Shown piece after piece: positions 42,428 through 51,940 of a stretch of 64,000 nt of DNA; the stretch's first letter is position 1, and each line of letters begins with the position of its first letter. The translations under genes were made by a program, and so were the position numbers. The DNA is from Aliidiomarina halalkaliphila (GTDB lineage: Bacteria; Pseudomonadota; Gammaproteobacteria; Enterobacterales; Alteromonadaceae), in NCBI RefSeq assembly GCF_007096385.1, contig NZ_VJWL01000001.1, positions 1,033,288-1,097,287 on the forward strand, given 5' to 3'. Under the pieces are notes generated by a model, which saw only the letters and a list, made by a program, of their open reading frames with translations, searched no databases and was not told where the DNA came from.

Positions 42428-43462
42428 CTACTCCTCGGGTACCGCGTGCTCGCCTCGAACAATCGCCTGCATAAAATCTAGTTCCAAGAGCAACTTCTTC
42501 ATTCCCTCCACATCCAAACGCTGAGTGTTGTGTGAGTTATAGTCATCCAATCCAGAAACATTCTTATCGCCTATATCGACATACTTGGAATAATTTAAGT
42601 CTCGCAAATCGGGCGGTATGCGGAAATATTTCCCCATGTCTTTTGCACAGCTCATTTCTTCCCGACTGCACAAGACCTCAAACAACTTTTCACCATGACG
42701 TGTTCCGATTATATCAATTGGGTGATTTGGCAAGCTTAACATTTCGCGCAATGCGATTGCCAAAGTTTCAACAGTTGCCGCTGGGGCCTTTTGTACAAAA
42801 ATGTCACCATTAGAACCATGTTCAAATGCATACATTACCAAATCAACAGCATCAGCCAAGGTCATCATAAACCGTGTCATATTAGGGTCAGTGATAGTTA
42901 AATTACTGCCTTTCCGTATCTGTTCTATAAACAGAGGAATAACTGAACCACGCGAAGCCATAACGTTTCCATATCTAGTTCCACAAATAACTGTACGATC
43001 GGTATTTACTTCCCTTGACTTAGCGACAAACACCTTTTCCATCATAGCTTTCGAAGTACCCATTGCATTTATCGGATACACAGCTTTGTCAGTACTCAAG
43101 CAAACTACGCGCTTTACTCCATTTTGTATGGCAGCTTCCAACACATTGTCCGTACCAAGTACATTAGTTCGAACTGCCTCCATAGGATGAAATTCACAGG
43201 ACGGCACTTGCTTCAACGCAGCTGCATGAAAAATATAATCTACCCCACGTGTTGCACCTAAAATAGAGTTGAAATCACGCACATCTCCAATGTAGAATTT
43301 GAGCTTGTGATTAGCATAATGTTTGCGCATATCGTCTTGCTTTTTCTCATCTCGAGAGAAAATTCTAATCTCTTTCAAGCCAGAATCTAGAATCTTTCTT
43401 AGCACCGCATTACCGAACGAACCTGTCCCCCCAGTAATCATCAAAATTTTGTCTTTAAACAT
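42428..43462 (-). CDS. fnlA: UDP-GlcNAc 4,6-dehydratase/epimerase FnlA (WbjB/CapE)
   Basis: 344 residues, the same length as E. coli FnlA. NAD loop ITGGTGSFGNAVLRK (about residues 8-22). Family-specific segments are FSRDEKKQDDMRKHY, HAAALKQVPSCEFHPMEAVRTNV, LSTDKAVYPINAMGTSKAMMEK (Met-x3-Lys replaces Tyr-x3-Lys, as in CapE/FlaA1) and TRYGNVMASRGSVIPLF. It converts UDP-GlcNAc to the 4-keto-6-deoxy intermediate and starts UDP-L-FucNAc synthesis. It overlaps the upstream glycosyltransferase by 8 bp. Confidence 0.92.
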   Translation of the reverse strand: MFKDKILMITGGTGSFGNAVLRKILDSGLKEIRIFSRDEKKQDDMRKHYANHKLKFYIGDVRDFNSILGATRGVDYIFHAAALKQVPSCEFHPMEAVRTNVLGTDNVLEAAIQNGVKRVVCLSTDKAVYPINAMGTSKAMMEKVFVAKSREVNTDRTVICGTRYGNVMASRGSVIPLFIEQIRKGSNLTITDPNMTRFMMTLADAVDLVMYAFEHGSNGDIFVQKAPAATVETLAIALREMLSLPNHPIDIIGTRHGEKLFEVLCSREEMSCAKDMGKYFRIPPDLRDLNYSKYVDIGDKNVSGLDDYNSHNTQRLDVEGMKKLLLELDFMQAIVRGEHAVPEE

Positions 43463-44651
43463 TTCTCACTCCGAAATAAATCTTATCAACAAATTGAGAA
43501 AGTGCTGGTCCTAAATCCGACTCCCAAACACACTCATCTCTTGACTTAATGGCCGCTTCCTTATAGCCCGAATAATCATCGGACATCAATCGATATGAAT
43601 CTTTGAAGCTTACAAAATCGTCGAATCCTTTTCCAATTTTTTGATTCTTGCTGAAAACTGAAGGATTAACTTTATTGTGGATTAGGACCGGAATCCCAAG
43701 GTTCATATATGAATAAACTTTATTTGGCGACGCTATCTCGTTAATGCCTACGCTGTACTTATCATCCCAACCAAAAAAAACACCCAGCACCTTATTGTTC
43801 TGGCAAAAACCCAGCATTTCAACATCACTTTTAAACTCACCCATGTACATAAAATATGGCCTATCCAATAGCAATCTATATACATAAGGTGAAATAATTT
43901 TGCCAAAAACATACAATTTAAATGAGTAAACTTGAGAGAGCTCATCCAAATAACTCAATGTATGCGGTAGATCTCGGCCTTCTACTATATTTCCAACCCA
44001 AAGGAAGTCAGCTGTTCCAACTGACAACCTCCCCCTCCCCCCCTCAAGTGCAATCTTATCCCTAGTGTTAGGAATAGAAATCCAATTTTCAGCATTCGGA
44101 CAGCCGAGCCAACCTAATATATTTTTAACTTGAGCCGAAGATATCCCCACAGCACCATCAAAAATAGGCGTTTTACCAAGCCGAAAGTAAAGAGAGAGAA
44201 CCTTCAATAGGAAATAACCTATAATTTTATTAAATAAATTATTTGTAATTAATTTCTCTAGCTGATAATGAACTTCCCAAGGAACGAAGTCGTGATAATC
44301 TAAAATTATCTTACTTCCCTGGGGAAAGCGACTCTTTAGTTTTTTAGCCAAAAACAAGCCAAACAAGCCAGAATCATGAATATAAATATTATTAACGGGC
44401 AATCCGTAACTAGAAATGACCTTAATGAACGGGGCTAACTGAGGAACAACCTTAAGTTTAGGGGTCGTATTATCGACATAAAGAACCGTTACATTCTTTG
44501 GTAAATCGACATCAATTCCAGAACTGAAGCGCAACTCGTATATCAAAACAACACGATTAAATTTACCTGAGAATACTTCCACTGTTCGATTAACCCTTCG
44601 ATCACGCTCATCATGTCCCGGAGCTAAAAGAAACAAAATACTATCGGCCAC
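43455..44651 (-). CDS. Putative glycosyltransferase (GT-B)
   Basis: 398 residues. N-terminal FLLAPGHDERDRRVNRTVEVF and a C-terminal domain with DFLWVGNIVEGRDLPHTLSYLDEL, LYVFGKIISPYVYRLL and EIASPNKVYSYMNLGIPVLIHNKVN resemble GT4 enzymes, including the Glu/Pro-rich donor site. Substrate is unknown. Codon and base use is AT-rich like its neighbours. It overlaps fnlA by 8 bp, so it belongs to the same operon and may attach the next sugar of the repeat unit. Confidence 0.65.
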   Translation of the reverse strand: MADSILFLLAPGHDERDRRVNRTVEVFSGKFNRVVLIYELRFSSGIDVDLPKNVTVLYVDNTTPKLKVVPQLAPFIKVISSYGLPVNNIYIHDSGLFGLFLAKKLKSRFPQGSKIILDYHDFVPWEVHYQLEKLITNNLFNKIIGYFLLKVLSLYFRLGKTPIFDGAVGISSAQVKNILGWLGCPNAENWISIPNTRDKIALEGGRGRLSVGTADFLWVGNIVEGRDLPHTLSYLDELSQVYSFKLYVFGKIISPYVYRLLLDRPYFMYMGEFKSDVEMLGFCQNNKVLGVFFGWDDKYSVGINEIASPNKVYSYMNLGIPVLIHNKVNPSVFSKNQKIGKGFDDFVSFKDSYRLMSDDYSGYKEAAIKSRDECVWESDLGPALSQFVDKIYFGVRNV

Positions 44652-44796
44652 ACCCCCCTCCTTCTGTTATAAATCCGGTCTCTGATACCAAGTCGAGTGA
44701 AAATTGTGCTTAATCTAAGCAAACATTAAAACTAACCACCGCAGCTACAACCGATACTGGAGATTTTCTGAACTGCACGATCTTTAACAGCATAAT

Positions 44797-45960
44797 TTAA
44801 TTCAACTTCCCCGAAACAGCATTGTAAACACGGTTAATGCGTAAAAAAAATGAATGTCTTCCAAATTTTGCAATGCAATTTTCTCTTATCGAGACTGGAC
44901 AATACATCGGCGTTTCTTTATATATACGGTTTAAACCATTCGTCAAAGAATCTATACTATCATTTTGTACCAGTATGCCATTTGAATCCTCTATTAGCTC
45001 CTCCGGACCCACACACCTAGTTGCTATTACCGGCAAGCCGCAAGCAAAAGCTTCAATAACTACAACACCAAAAGTCTCAAACTTACTCGGCAAAACAAAC
45101 ACATCTGACTGATGCATTTGCATTAACACTTCGAAACGATTCATTTCCCCCAAAAGCGTAACTTGGTCTTCCAATTTTAATTTTTTTATTAATATTTTTA
45201 AGTTGTTGTACTCCGGCCCTTTGCCTATTATTCTTAGTTTTACAGCACGGTTGCCCTCAAACGAATTATGAAAGGACCGTATCAGTAGGGAGTGGTTTTT
45301 GTTTTTAGTTAACGCGCCTACACTTAAAAAAACAAAAGAATTATAGGGTTTATCACCAACCTCGAACCCATCAAAATTCTCAAAAATCGGCGGTATTACA
45401 TTGGGGACACACTGAAATCTATTTTCTTCCAACAACCAATTAAGCTTTTTTGCAAATCTTTCGCTCACGGCAATGGAGGCATCAAAATATCTAGATAGTC
45501 TTTTAAAAAGACGCAGTTTATACCACGGGATCGTATCGGTTAGAAAGCCGCTAAAATGTTCTGTAAGTACGATTGGTATCCTACGACATTTCTTAAAATA
45601 AAGCGACGTTAACCCTGAATCGAAGAAAGAATGAGCATGGATAATATCTGGCATACCTTTCTTTCTTACGTACCTATTGAACAATATTATTATCATCAAT
45701 TGGCGTAGCATGAAAGACAGGATAGGAATTTTTGGTAGGTTAAACTTAATATTGTAAATGCCGTCCTCAGAAAATGAATCAGTGACTTTATGGCCTTCCT
45801 TGTAAAATCTAATTAAATGTTTCAACGGGATCTGATTAATAGAAATAATGCCAACTTCTAGTCCGTAACTTCTTAATATTTGCGTTTGCTCAGAAACGAA
45901 GCTAGCACTATTCGGGTAATCCAACCTTTTATACCAAGATGGCAATACCAATATATGCAT
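44797..45960 (-). CDS. Glycosyltransferase family 4
   Basis: 387 residues, GT-B. Clear GT4 donor motifs: FLSVGALTKNKNHSLLIRSF, KLRIIGKGPEYNNLKILIKKLKLEDQVTLLGEM, and FVLPSKFETFGVVVIEAFACGLPVIATRCVGPEELI with the E-x7-E motif. The N-terminal domain has HILVLPSWYKRLDYPNSASFVSEQ, common in capsule and O-antigen transferases. Donor and acceptor are unknown. A 21-bp gap separates it from the upstream polymerase-like gene. Confidence 0.82.
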   Translation of the reverse strand: MHILVLPSWYKRLDYPNSASFVSEQTQILRSYGLEVGIISINQIPLKHLIRFYKEGHKVTDSFSEDGIYNIKFNLPKIPILSFMLRQLMIIILFNRYVRKKGMPDIIHAHSFFDSGLTSLYFKKCRRIPIVLTEHFSGFLTDTIPWYKLRLFKRLSRYFDASIAVSERFAKKLNWLLEENRFQCVPNVIPPIFENFDGFEVGDKPYNSFVFLSVGALTKNKNHSLLIRSFHNSFEGNRAVKLRIIGKGPEYNNLKILIKKLKLEDQVTLLGEMNRFEVLMQMHQSDVFVLPSKFETFGVVVIEAFACGLPVIATRCVGPEELIEDSNGILVQNDSIDSLTNGLNRIYKETPMYCPVSIRENCIAKFGRHSFFLRINRVYNAVSGKLN

Positions 45961-45981
45961 ATGATTACCTAAAGACAGTCA

Positions 45982-47097
45982 CTAATGATTGGCAAGATTA
46001 ATCTTGTTGGCTCTTTTCATATTATAACTATTAACATGGTAAAGTATAAATATAATAGAAAACCACAAGACAATTAGTTTTGTTCGGCTCATAAAAAAGC
46101 CTAAGTAGCTAGCATAGAGAAAAGAAAGAAGTATATTGAAGGCAATCAGAAACACATAAAACTTCTTCATTCGGAGTGTAACCACAACAATAGTTAAAGC
46201 CATCATCATTATCACAAAGTAATAGAAGTGGGAGATCGTCTCTAACATTAGATTGTAAAACCCAGAAAAAAGATATGGAATTCTGATCAAAACCATATTA
46301 ACACCAGTTTGCAATTCAATAAAACGCAATAAGAACTTTAGATCAAAAATGCTTACACCAGACGCCCTTGACAAAAGAGCTAAATATAATGTGATAAAAA
46401 TCAAAACAACCATAGGAATCAAAAATATCAATCCGATATCTAGGCTTCCCTTTCGTGAGCGCGATAAAAAATACAAAAATATTGGAAGCAGAATTACCAG
46501 GTAAAAATTTCTCGTAAAGAGTAACATTAATATCGAGAAAATAAGCAGTAAATATCGTCTTTGGATAAGCGCAATAATGCAATAATTAACAAACGCTATA
46601 ACAAACAAATCTCTCAGGAAGCCAGAGCCCAGCATCAGAACATTTGGGCTTAACATGAATAAGCCAGTTCCTATAAGCACTGTTTTGTGCTCAAAGCCAA
46701 TGGCTTTCAAAAGCGTATAGGATGACACAAATAATAATAGGTATCCCGCCAAGCCAAATAAAAACAGGTATTTATAATTTCCATCGGCTGCAAGATAAGA
46801 AAAACCAATCAAATAACCATATAGATTTGTATTTGCAAATAAATTTCTATTTTCTATTATATCATTCGCTCGGTCAGCTCTAAAAATAAGCCACGTCGCG
46901 TAAGTTATCTCATCGGGAGTTAAAATCAAATCCGTTGCATATTCACTTTTCGGATTAATAAATATATGTTCATGACTAATGGAGAATCCCACTTGGTTCG
47001 CCAAGCTAAACTTATACAAATTCAGGAAAAGTATAGCGGCGACACCAAGTGACAATAAAATTAGGAGTTTTGCCTTTTCTTTATTTATAGTATTCAT
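45982..47097 (-). CDS. wzy: Polytopic membrane protein, probable O-unit polymerase (Wzy-like)
   Basis: 371 residues with about ten hydrophobic helices (LLILLSLGVAAILFLNLY, YLFLFGLAGYLLLFVSSYTLL, LLIFSILMLLFTRNFYLVILL and others) and one large periplasmic loop. Wzy polymerases are poorly conserved, so the call rests on topology, size and on being the only such protein in a locus with wzx and wzz. A glycolipid modification enzyme or other membrane transferase cannot be excluded. It overlaps the sulfotransferase-like gene by 17 bp. Confidence 0.6.
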   Translation of the reverse strand: MNTINKEKAKLLILLSLGVAAILFLNLYKFSLANQVGFSISHEHIFINPKSEYATDLILTPDEITYATWLIFRADRANDIIENRNLFANTNLYGYLIGFSYLAADGNYKYLFLFGLAGYLLLFVSSYTLLKAIGFEHKTVLIGTGLFMLSPNVLMLGSGFLRDLFVIAFVNYCIIALIQRRYLLLIFSILMLLFTRNFYLVILLPIFLYFLSRSRKGSLDIGLIFLIPMVVLIFITLYLALLSRASGVSIFDLKFLLRFIELQTGVNMVLIRIPYLFSGFYNLMLETISHFYYFVIMMMALTIVVVTLRMKKFYVFLIAFNILLSFLYASYLGFFMSRTKLIVLWFSIIFILYHVNSYNMKRANKINLANH

Positions 47098-48076
47098 TCA
47101 GCTCACTATCGATCAGCTCAATAGCCTTTTTATTGCTATGATTTTTATAAATCCCTATGTTCTTAATGCTTTTCTCCGGGTGAAAGCATCTTTTATTGGG
47201 ATCCAATTCCATATCAAGACCGATAAAATCCTTTATTATTTCGGATGTAACTGCGTAATCATTGACTAAATCCTCAAACTTAACCTTGAGGATTTCTCCT
47301 TTCAATCCCCTTTGTGATTCGGCATCCCTTTGAGCTCTAAACCATTTGATAAAGTTATTAACACTATATATTTCGTTATGGCCTTGTGAATATATAAGCG
47401 ATTTATGGTTATACATATCGCAGTAAACGTCCCTTGGATCTCTATCAACTATAATTATCTTAATTTTATCAAAATATGATAGTGACTTTTTAATATTTGA
47501 TGCAGGAATAGCTTGATCCAACACCACATTCCTACACTCGTGCTTGTTAGCAAAATCTCTCAAAACACAGGATAGATACGATTGAGTCGCTTTCCTAAAG
47601 GCTTCACGAGAGGGCTTAGAGAAATATATTTCTTTCGCGTATGCCCTAAGCACTCTCTTTCGAACTCTTTTCAGAAAATACTGAAAGCGGCTAAGAGAGT
47701 AATCAAATATTAAACTATCCCCATTGAATTTAAAATCCACTAAGTCATTTATATAATCATAGCTCTGTCTAAGAAAGTCATTGGATACTGTTACACCGTA
47801 GGAACCGCCCATCTGAAACATCTTTATATGCTTTCTATTTAATATATTTATAAGCGTAATAAAATCATTTATGGCTAAGCCATTTTTCATTACATCCCAG
47901 TTATCCAACAGCGCCGACTCCAGATCCATAATACCACCAGGATCCTTCAATAAACGAAACTCCGTTTCGATGGCTTTTGTGTCTTTGAATCCTTTCATAA
48001 AATCTACTACTGCGCTTGAGCCTGACCAACCATACCCACTCACTGAGATAATATTAATTTTATTTTTATTCAACAT
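47081..48076 (-). CDS. Sulfotransferase-like protein
   Basis: 331 residues. The N-terminal ISVSGYGWSGSSAVVDFM matches the 5'-phosphosulfate loop of PAPS-dependent sulfotransferases (G-x-x-G-S/T-x-S/T type). IKIIIVDRDPRDVYCDMYNH matches the 3'-phosphate site (R-D-P-R-D). LKVKFEDLVND also fits. It may sulfate a sugar of the glycan or a precursor. No PAPS synthesis genes are in the window. Related folds can have other functions, so the substrate and even sulfation are inferred. Confidence 0.65.
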   Translation of the reverse strand: MLNKNKINIISVSGYGWSGSSAVVDFMKGFKDTKAIETEFRLLKDPGGIMDLESALLDNWDVMKNGLAINDFITLINILNRKHIKMFQMGGSYGVTVSNDFLRQSYDYINDLVDFKFNGDSLIFDYSLSRFQYFLKRVRKRVLRAYAKEIYFSKPSREAFRKATQSYLSCVLRDFANKHECRNVVLDQAIPASNIKKSLSYFDKIKIIIVDRDPRDVYCDMYNHKSLIYSQGHNEIYSVNNFIKWFRAQRDAESQRGLKGEILKVKFEDLVNDYAVTSEIIKDFIGLDMELDPNKRCFHPEKSIKNIGIYKNHSNKKAIELIDSELNEYYK

Positions 48077-48972
48077 TTAGATAGACTCTCGTACTAGTCA
48101 AAAAAATACGGTCGCGTTTTAGTTAATTTCTGAGCTTTCGCTTGTTGTAGTTCATCGTCAAATTAGTGCGGTTGCTTCCAGTTGTAATAGTTCCTCAGAA
48201 AGGAAGTAACTCACATGCGTACTTCTTCAAGTCCCTAGTAGCAGCCAGTCATTGACATCCTTTCAGATTTCAAATTCCTTAGAACGGGTGCTATTGATCT
48301 ATTAGATCAGAAATTACCTCGGTGACTCATACTATACAATACTTGGCGGCGGCGCTGACGGAATACACGCGCTCAATACTGGGAGTCTTTCTCTTAGATG
48401 GAACACAACGTCCCTTGGTAATACCTTCGTTTTCCTGCATATCCGTAAATGCAGGAAAACCTGACAAGCTGCGTATTCTGATAACAGACACTTGCTGCGA
48501 ACTCGCAGTAATCGTCAGTTTCCTTGTTCTTAATGGTATTAATAGTCTATGACTTATAGGCCTAATGCTCACCAGAGTAATTCTATCGTCTTATGCTCCC
48601 TTGCGGCCATCTGCACACGTAGATATCAGTTCGTCGACCATCAAAAATACCGTTTTCCTGGCGTAAACCACTTGTTTCCGGCGGTCTTATCGCCTCGTTG
48701 AGTTTTCGATTACTGAATTTAGTTGCTTAGCGAGATGTCATAGACGCCCGAGGAACGGAAAGTTTCCGCACAACTATAAATTCACTCAAGAATCAGACTC
48801 GCTGTATCATACTTAAATTTTGAACTGCTTATCATCTAGTTTATGAGGGTAATACTAACTACGAAAATGGGATCGAGTTTAAAATAGTGAGACAGTAATA
48901 ACCACAAATTGTTAGCTATTCAGATGTAGATAACTATTTCAGTTTTACTTGGCTAGTCCACTAGAGAGGTTA
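48077..48972. other. 896-bp non-coding region downstream of wzx, partly homologous to the other wzx flank
   Basis: I see no convincing gene. About 48100-48345 aligns with 50245-50505 upstream of wzx: TTTTAGTTAATTTCT, TCCAGTTG.AATAGTTC, CATCCTTTCAG, ACCTCGGTGACT versus ACATCGGCGACT. A second shorter match follows at about 48810-48880 versus 50505-50590. The roughly 450 bp between the two matches is extra and holds a perfect hairpin (TTTTCCTGCAT at 48430-48440 pairing with ATGCAGGAAAA at 48449-48459). Confidence 0.5.
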
Positions 48973-50223
48973 TCAAGAAAGAAATAAAGTACGCTTTACC
49001 AGCCAAACTTTAATAATCGCGTTCAAGCAATAAGCTATACTCGTAGCCCAGGCGGCCCCTATAATTCCATAAGTAGGTATAAATAAAATATTCCCACTTA
49101 TATTCGTAATAAGAACTAAAATGGCGACATACATATTCCACTGTGGCTTCCCTGCAGCTGCTATACAGTTTGAATAGATACGAGAACCTGCGCCCGCCAC
49201 AATTCCCGGCAATAACCAAATGAATGCCAACCAAACATCAGAATACTCACCACCGAATATTGGCTCTACAAGCCAATATAACGCTAAGGCAAATAAGCCG
49301 CTTACCCCTGCAGTTATAGCCGAAACTAGGCCAAATCCTTTATTTGTCAGAGCCAATCGAGCTGTTGGATTTGAGTACATTGCCGAAAGCCTGGGTAATA
49401 GGACGGTACTTGCTGCATTAGAAAGCATCCATAGCTTTTCCGCAAACTGAACTGCAATAACATAAACTCCGGTTGCGGCAGGATTCAAAAATATGTTTAC
49501 TAAAAAAATATCGGCGCGGTAATTCACAAATGCTAGAATATTAGAAAGATGCGCTTTCCAACCATAACTCAGGGATTTACGAGTGTATCCCGACAAGCTA
49601 ACACGTAATTCATGGTTGTAGGTTAGTAATTTATATCGAAACAGGAGAAAAAAGACCGTTAGTATACCTATGAGTTGACTAAAAATATACGCCAATACTG
49701 CACCTACAATCCCCCAACCTAATCCATATATTACAATCGAAATAGTAATTAAATTTATAAAAGGCGGCATAACCACAGTAAGGTTAAATGCCTTGAAGTT
49801 CTCTTTACCCTGGAAAACAGCATTCAGATAAGCTAAAAGTAATGCGAAGGGGAAACTCAACATTCCTAAATACAAAAGAGTTGGTGGCACTTGTGGAAAA
49901 ATCAACTCACCCCACAGCAATATAATAGGAACAGCTAACGTTAACCCTATAATAATAACGTATATTCCGATACGCAGATTGCCAATCACAACAGCTGATG
50001 GTTGAAAATCCCCACGACTTACGTGATATACCGTAGCGGGTCCTAAACCAAGGTTCAACAATGTTGTTAAGATGGCAGGTAATAATATAACTAACGCGTA
50101 TATGCCATTGCCTTCAGGTCCGAGCTCACGTGCTATAACTACAACCACTAAAAATTGAGCTAGAGCTGCCAACATTTGTCGCAGAAAGGTGATACCGACA
50201 TTACGTCTTAACACTGACATCAT
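48973..50223 (-). CDS. wzx: O-unit flippase Wzx (polysaccharide biosynthesis/MVF-type)
   Basis: 416 residues with about twelve membrane helices. The N terminus NVGITFLRQMLAALAQFLVVVVIARELGPEGNGIYALV is typical of the Wzx/MATE-like flippases (ARxLGPxxxG). It should flip the lipid-linked repeat unit across the inner membrane. Two start codons in a row (50223 and 50220). The gene is isolated, with 896-bp and 526-bp non-coding regions on its sides that are partly homologous to each other, unlike the tightly packed neighbours. Confidence 0.85.
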   Translation of the reverse strand: MMSVLRRNVGITFLRQMLAALAQFLVVVVIARELGPEGNGIYALVILLPAILTTLLNLGLGPATVYHVSRGDFQPSAVVIGNLRIGIYVIIIGLTLAVPIILLWGELIFPQVPPTLLYLGMLSFPFALLLAYLNAVFQGKENFKAFNLTVVMPPFINLITISIVIYGLGWGIVGAVLAYIFSQLIGILTVFFLLFRYKLLTYNHELRVSLSGYTRKSLSYGWKAHLSNILAFVNYRADIFLVNIFLNPAATGVYVIAVQFAEKLWMLSNAASTVLLPRLSAMYSNPTARLALTNKGFGLVSAITAGVSGLFALALYWLVEPIFGGEYSDVWLAFIWLLPGIVAGAGSRIYSNCIAAAGKPQWNMYVAILVLITNISGNILFIPTYGIIGAAWATSIAYCLNAIIKVWLVKRTLFLS

Positions 50224-50749
50224 TATTAATAACCTGGTAGATTCGAAGAACTGTAATGGTCAAAAGAATGCGAACCCCTTTTTAGTTAATTTCTCAACAT
50301 TTCCCGTTGGCAGTCCTCGCTAAAGTAGTGAGGATATTTCCAGTTGCAATAGTTCATCGAGACGTAATTCAAATCGCGTTTGCATCAACCACTGAAAGAT
50401 AGTCATTTGTTAGCATCCTTTCAGGAAATAAACTTCAAAATACGCGTTTCATTGGACTGCTAACCAAACAATTACATCGGCGACTAAAACTCTACACCAT
50501 ATACTTGAATTCCGAACGGAAGGTTAGACATTGGCTTGTTGTCATTGAACAGCTTTAATATACGGGGTTAATACTACTATCAAGAATAAATCTTTAGTTT
50601 AACTTACCAATAAACCCTGCCTGTTGACGCAGGCCTAAATAACGAATTGACGTTCGACAGAAAAATTTCTTATTGAAGCGTGTAGTTTTATGGATATAAA
50701 CAAGAATAAGGCAGAAAACCCGATATATCTCGCACTATATTCACCGTAT
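50224..50749. other. 526-bp non-coding region upstream of wzx, partly homologous to the other wzx flank
   Basis: There is no gene-like frame. The part 50245-50590 is a diverged copy of parts of 48100-48880 (same order, roughly three quarters identical in the best stretch by eye). The promoter for wzx, if any, must lie here. A short inverted repeat (CCTGC/GCAGG, 50617-50633) is also visible. Confidence 0.5.
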
Positions 50750-51940
50750 TTATCTACATGCAACTAATGCTAAAAGCTTCTTTGCTACACGTTGTGAAGC
50801 CTTGCCATCCTGATGAGCATGAAACATATCTCGTACTTGATTACGCCTATCTTGGTATTTTAATCCGCCATTCAAAGCTTCGCTTAGGGCATCAAGAAAC
50901 TCTGCCTGAGTTTTTACTTTAGCTCCGGGCGTAACCATATCATAGTCATAAATTATACCACGAGCACTCTCGTACTCTTCTAAGTCATAAGGAATAAAGA
51001 CGCACGGGCAATTTAGCAGGAGTGCATCTAAATAGATCGATGAATAATCGGTAATAATAGTATCCACATAAGGAATTATCTCTGCAACATCGATGACATT
51101 ATTAATATCAGCAAGAATAAACCGTTCACCGTGCTTTCTTATTAAGTCTTTAAGCCTTTGAATATTCTTTCTATCATTCTGGTGTGGTCTAATCAACATA
51201 TATGCATTATTCTTCCGCAAATACTTTGCAATACTTTCAATTTTCAAGTCTTCGAATGGAAAAAACTGCGTAAGTCCGCCATCACGAAAAGTAGGTGCGT
51301 ATAATATGACTTTTTTGTTCAAAATTTCTTTTATATGTTCTGATACACCGTGCAATCGACTCACGGCAGGAGGGTTAAATAGAATATCGTTACGAGGCAA
51401 ACCGGTAATCAGGACTCTATCGGATTCTAACTGATTACACGCCGACACGGATAGAGCATCAAGTTTCGAAGATGCAAGGAAAAGGGTGTATTTATCCCGC
51501 TCTTTTTTGATAGAGTTATAGTCTTTCTGAGTATAAGAGGCGTCAAGGAAACCATATTTTTTCAACATGATTGCATGCCATAGTACTATTGTGTTTTTCT
51601 TTTTCGAAAAATATCGACTATAAAAAAGCTCTCCTGAACCGTGGCAGACAATAAAATGTTTCGCTCTTAAAGAAACCCAGAAGCTACTTAAAGAGCAAAT
51701 ATCTAAGAATATTTTGTTATCTACTAAGCCCTTATTTTTTGTTATCCAGACAGTCCTGACATCAGCTAGTAACTCGCTATTTTCTTGCATATACTGAAAT
51801 AGAGACTTGCTGTTGTCAGAGAATTGGCCATTCCGTTGGCTAAAAATAAACAGCTTATTATCTTTCGGGACAAGATAATCCAATACATAAATAAAAATAC
51901 CGAGGACTTTTAAAGAAATGACTTTTATTATTTTAATCAT
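50750..51940 (-). CDS. CDP-glycerol glycerophosphotransferase-family protein, candidate phosphoramidate transferase
   Basis: 396 residues of the TagB/TagF type: a hydrophobic N terminus (KVLGIFIYVLDYLVP), VWITKN, HFIVCHGSGELFYSRYFSKKKNTIVLWHA, ITGLPRNDILF, ILYAPTFRDGG, MLIRPHQND, and the acceptor/donor motif VDTIITDYSSIYLDALLLNCPCVFIPYD. Family members attack the beta-phosphate of CDP-glycerol or similar and release CMP. It is the last gene of a cassette that should make cytidine diphosphoramidate, so it may transfer phosphoramidate (or another CDP-linked group) to the glycan (inference). It overlaps the cytidylyltransferase by 8 bp. Confidence 0.75.
   Translation of the reverse strand: MIKIIKVISLKVLGIFIYVLDYLVPKDNKLFIFSQRNGQFSDNSKSLFQYMQENSELLADVRTVWITKNKGLVDNKIFLDICSLSSFWVSLRAKHFIVCHGSGELFYSRYFSKKKNTIVLWHAIMLKKYGFLDASYTQKDYNSIKKERDKYTLFLASSKLDALSVSACNQLESDRVLITGLPRNDILFNPPAVSRLHGVSEHIKEILNKKVILYAPTFRDGGLTQFFPFEDLKIESIAKYLRKNNAYMLIRPHQNDRKNIQRLKDLIRKHGERFILADINNVIDVAEIIPYVDTIITDYSSIYLDALLLNCPCVFIPYDLEEYESARGIIYDYDMVTPGAKVKTQAEFLDALSEALNGGLKYQDRRNQVRDMFHAHQDGKASQRVAKKLLALVACR

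Noticed and set aside
48327-48572. Small frames in the 896-bp gap as transposase remnants
   Set aside because: No transposase motif could be recognised; only the sequence similarity to the other wzx flank is supported.
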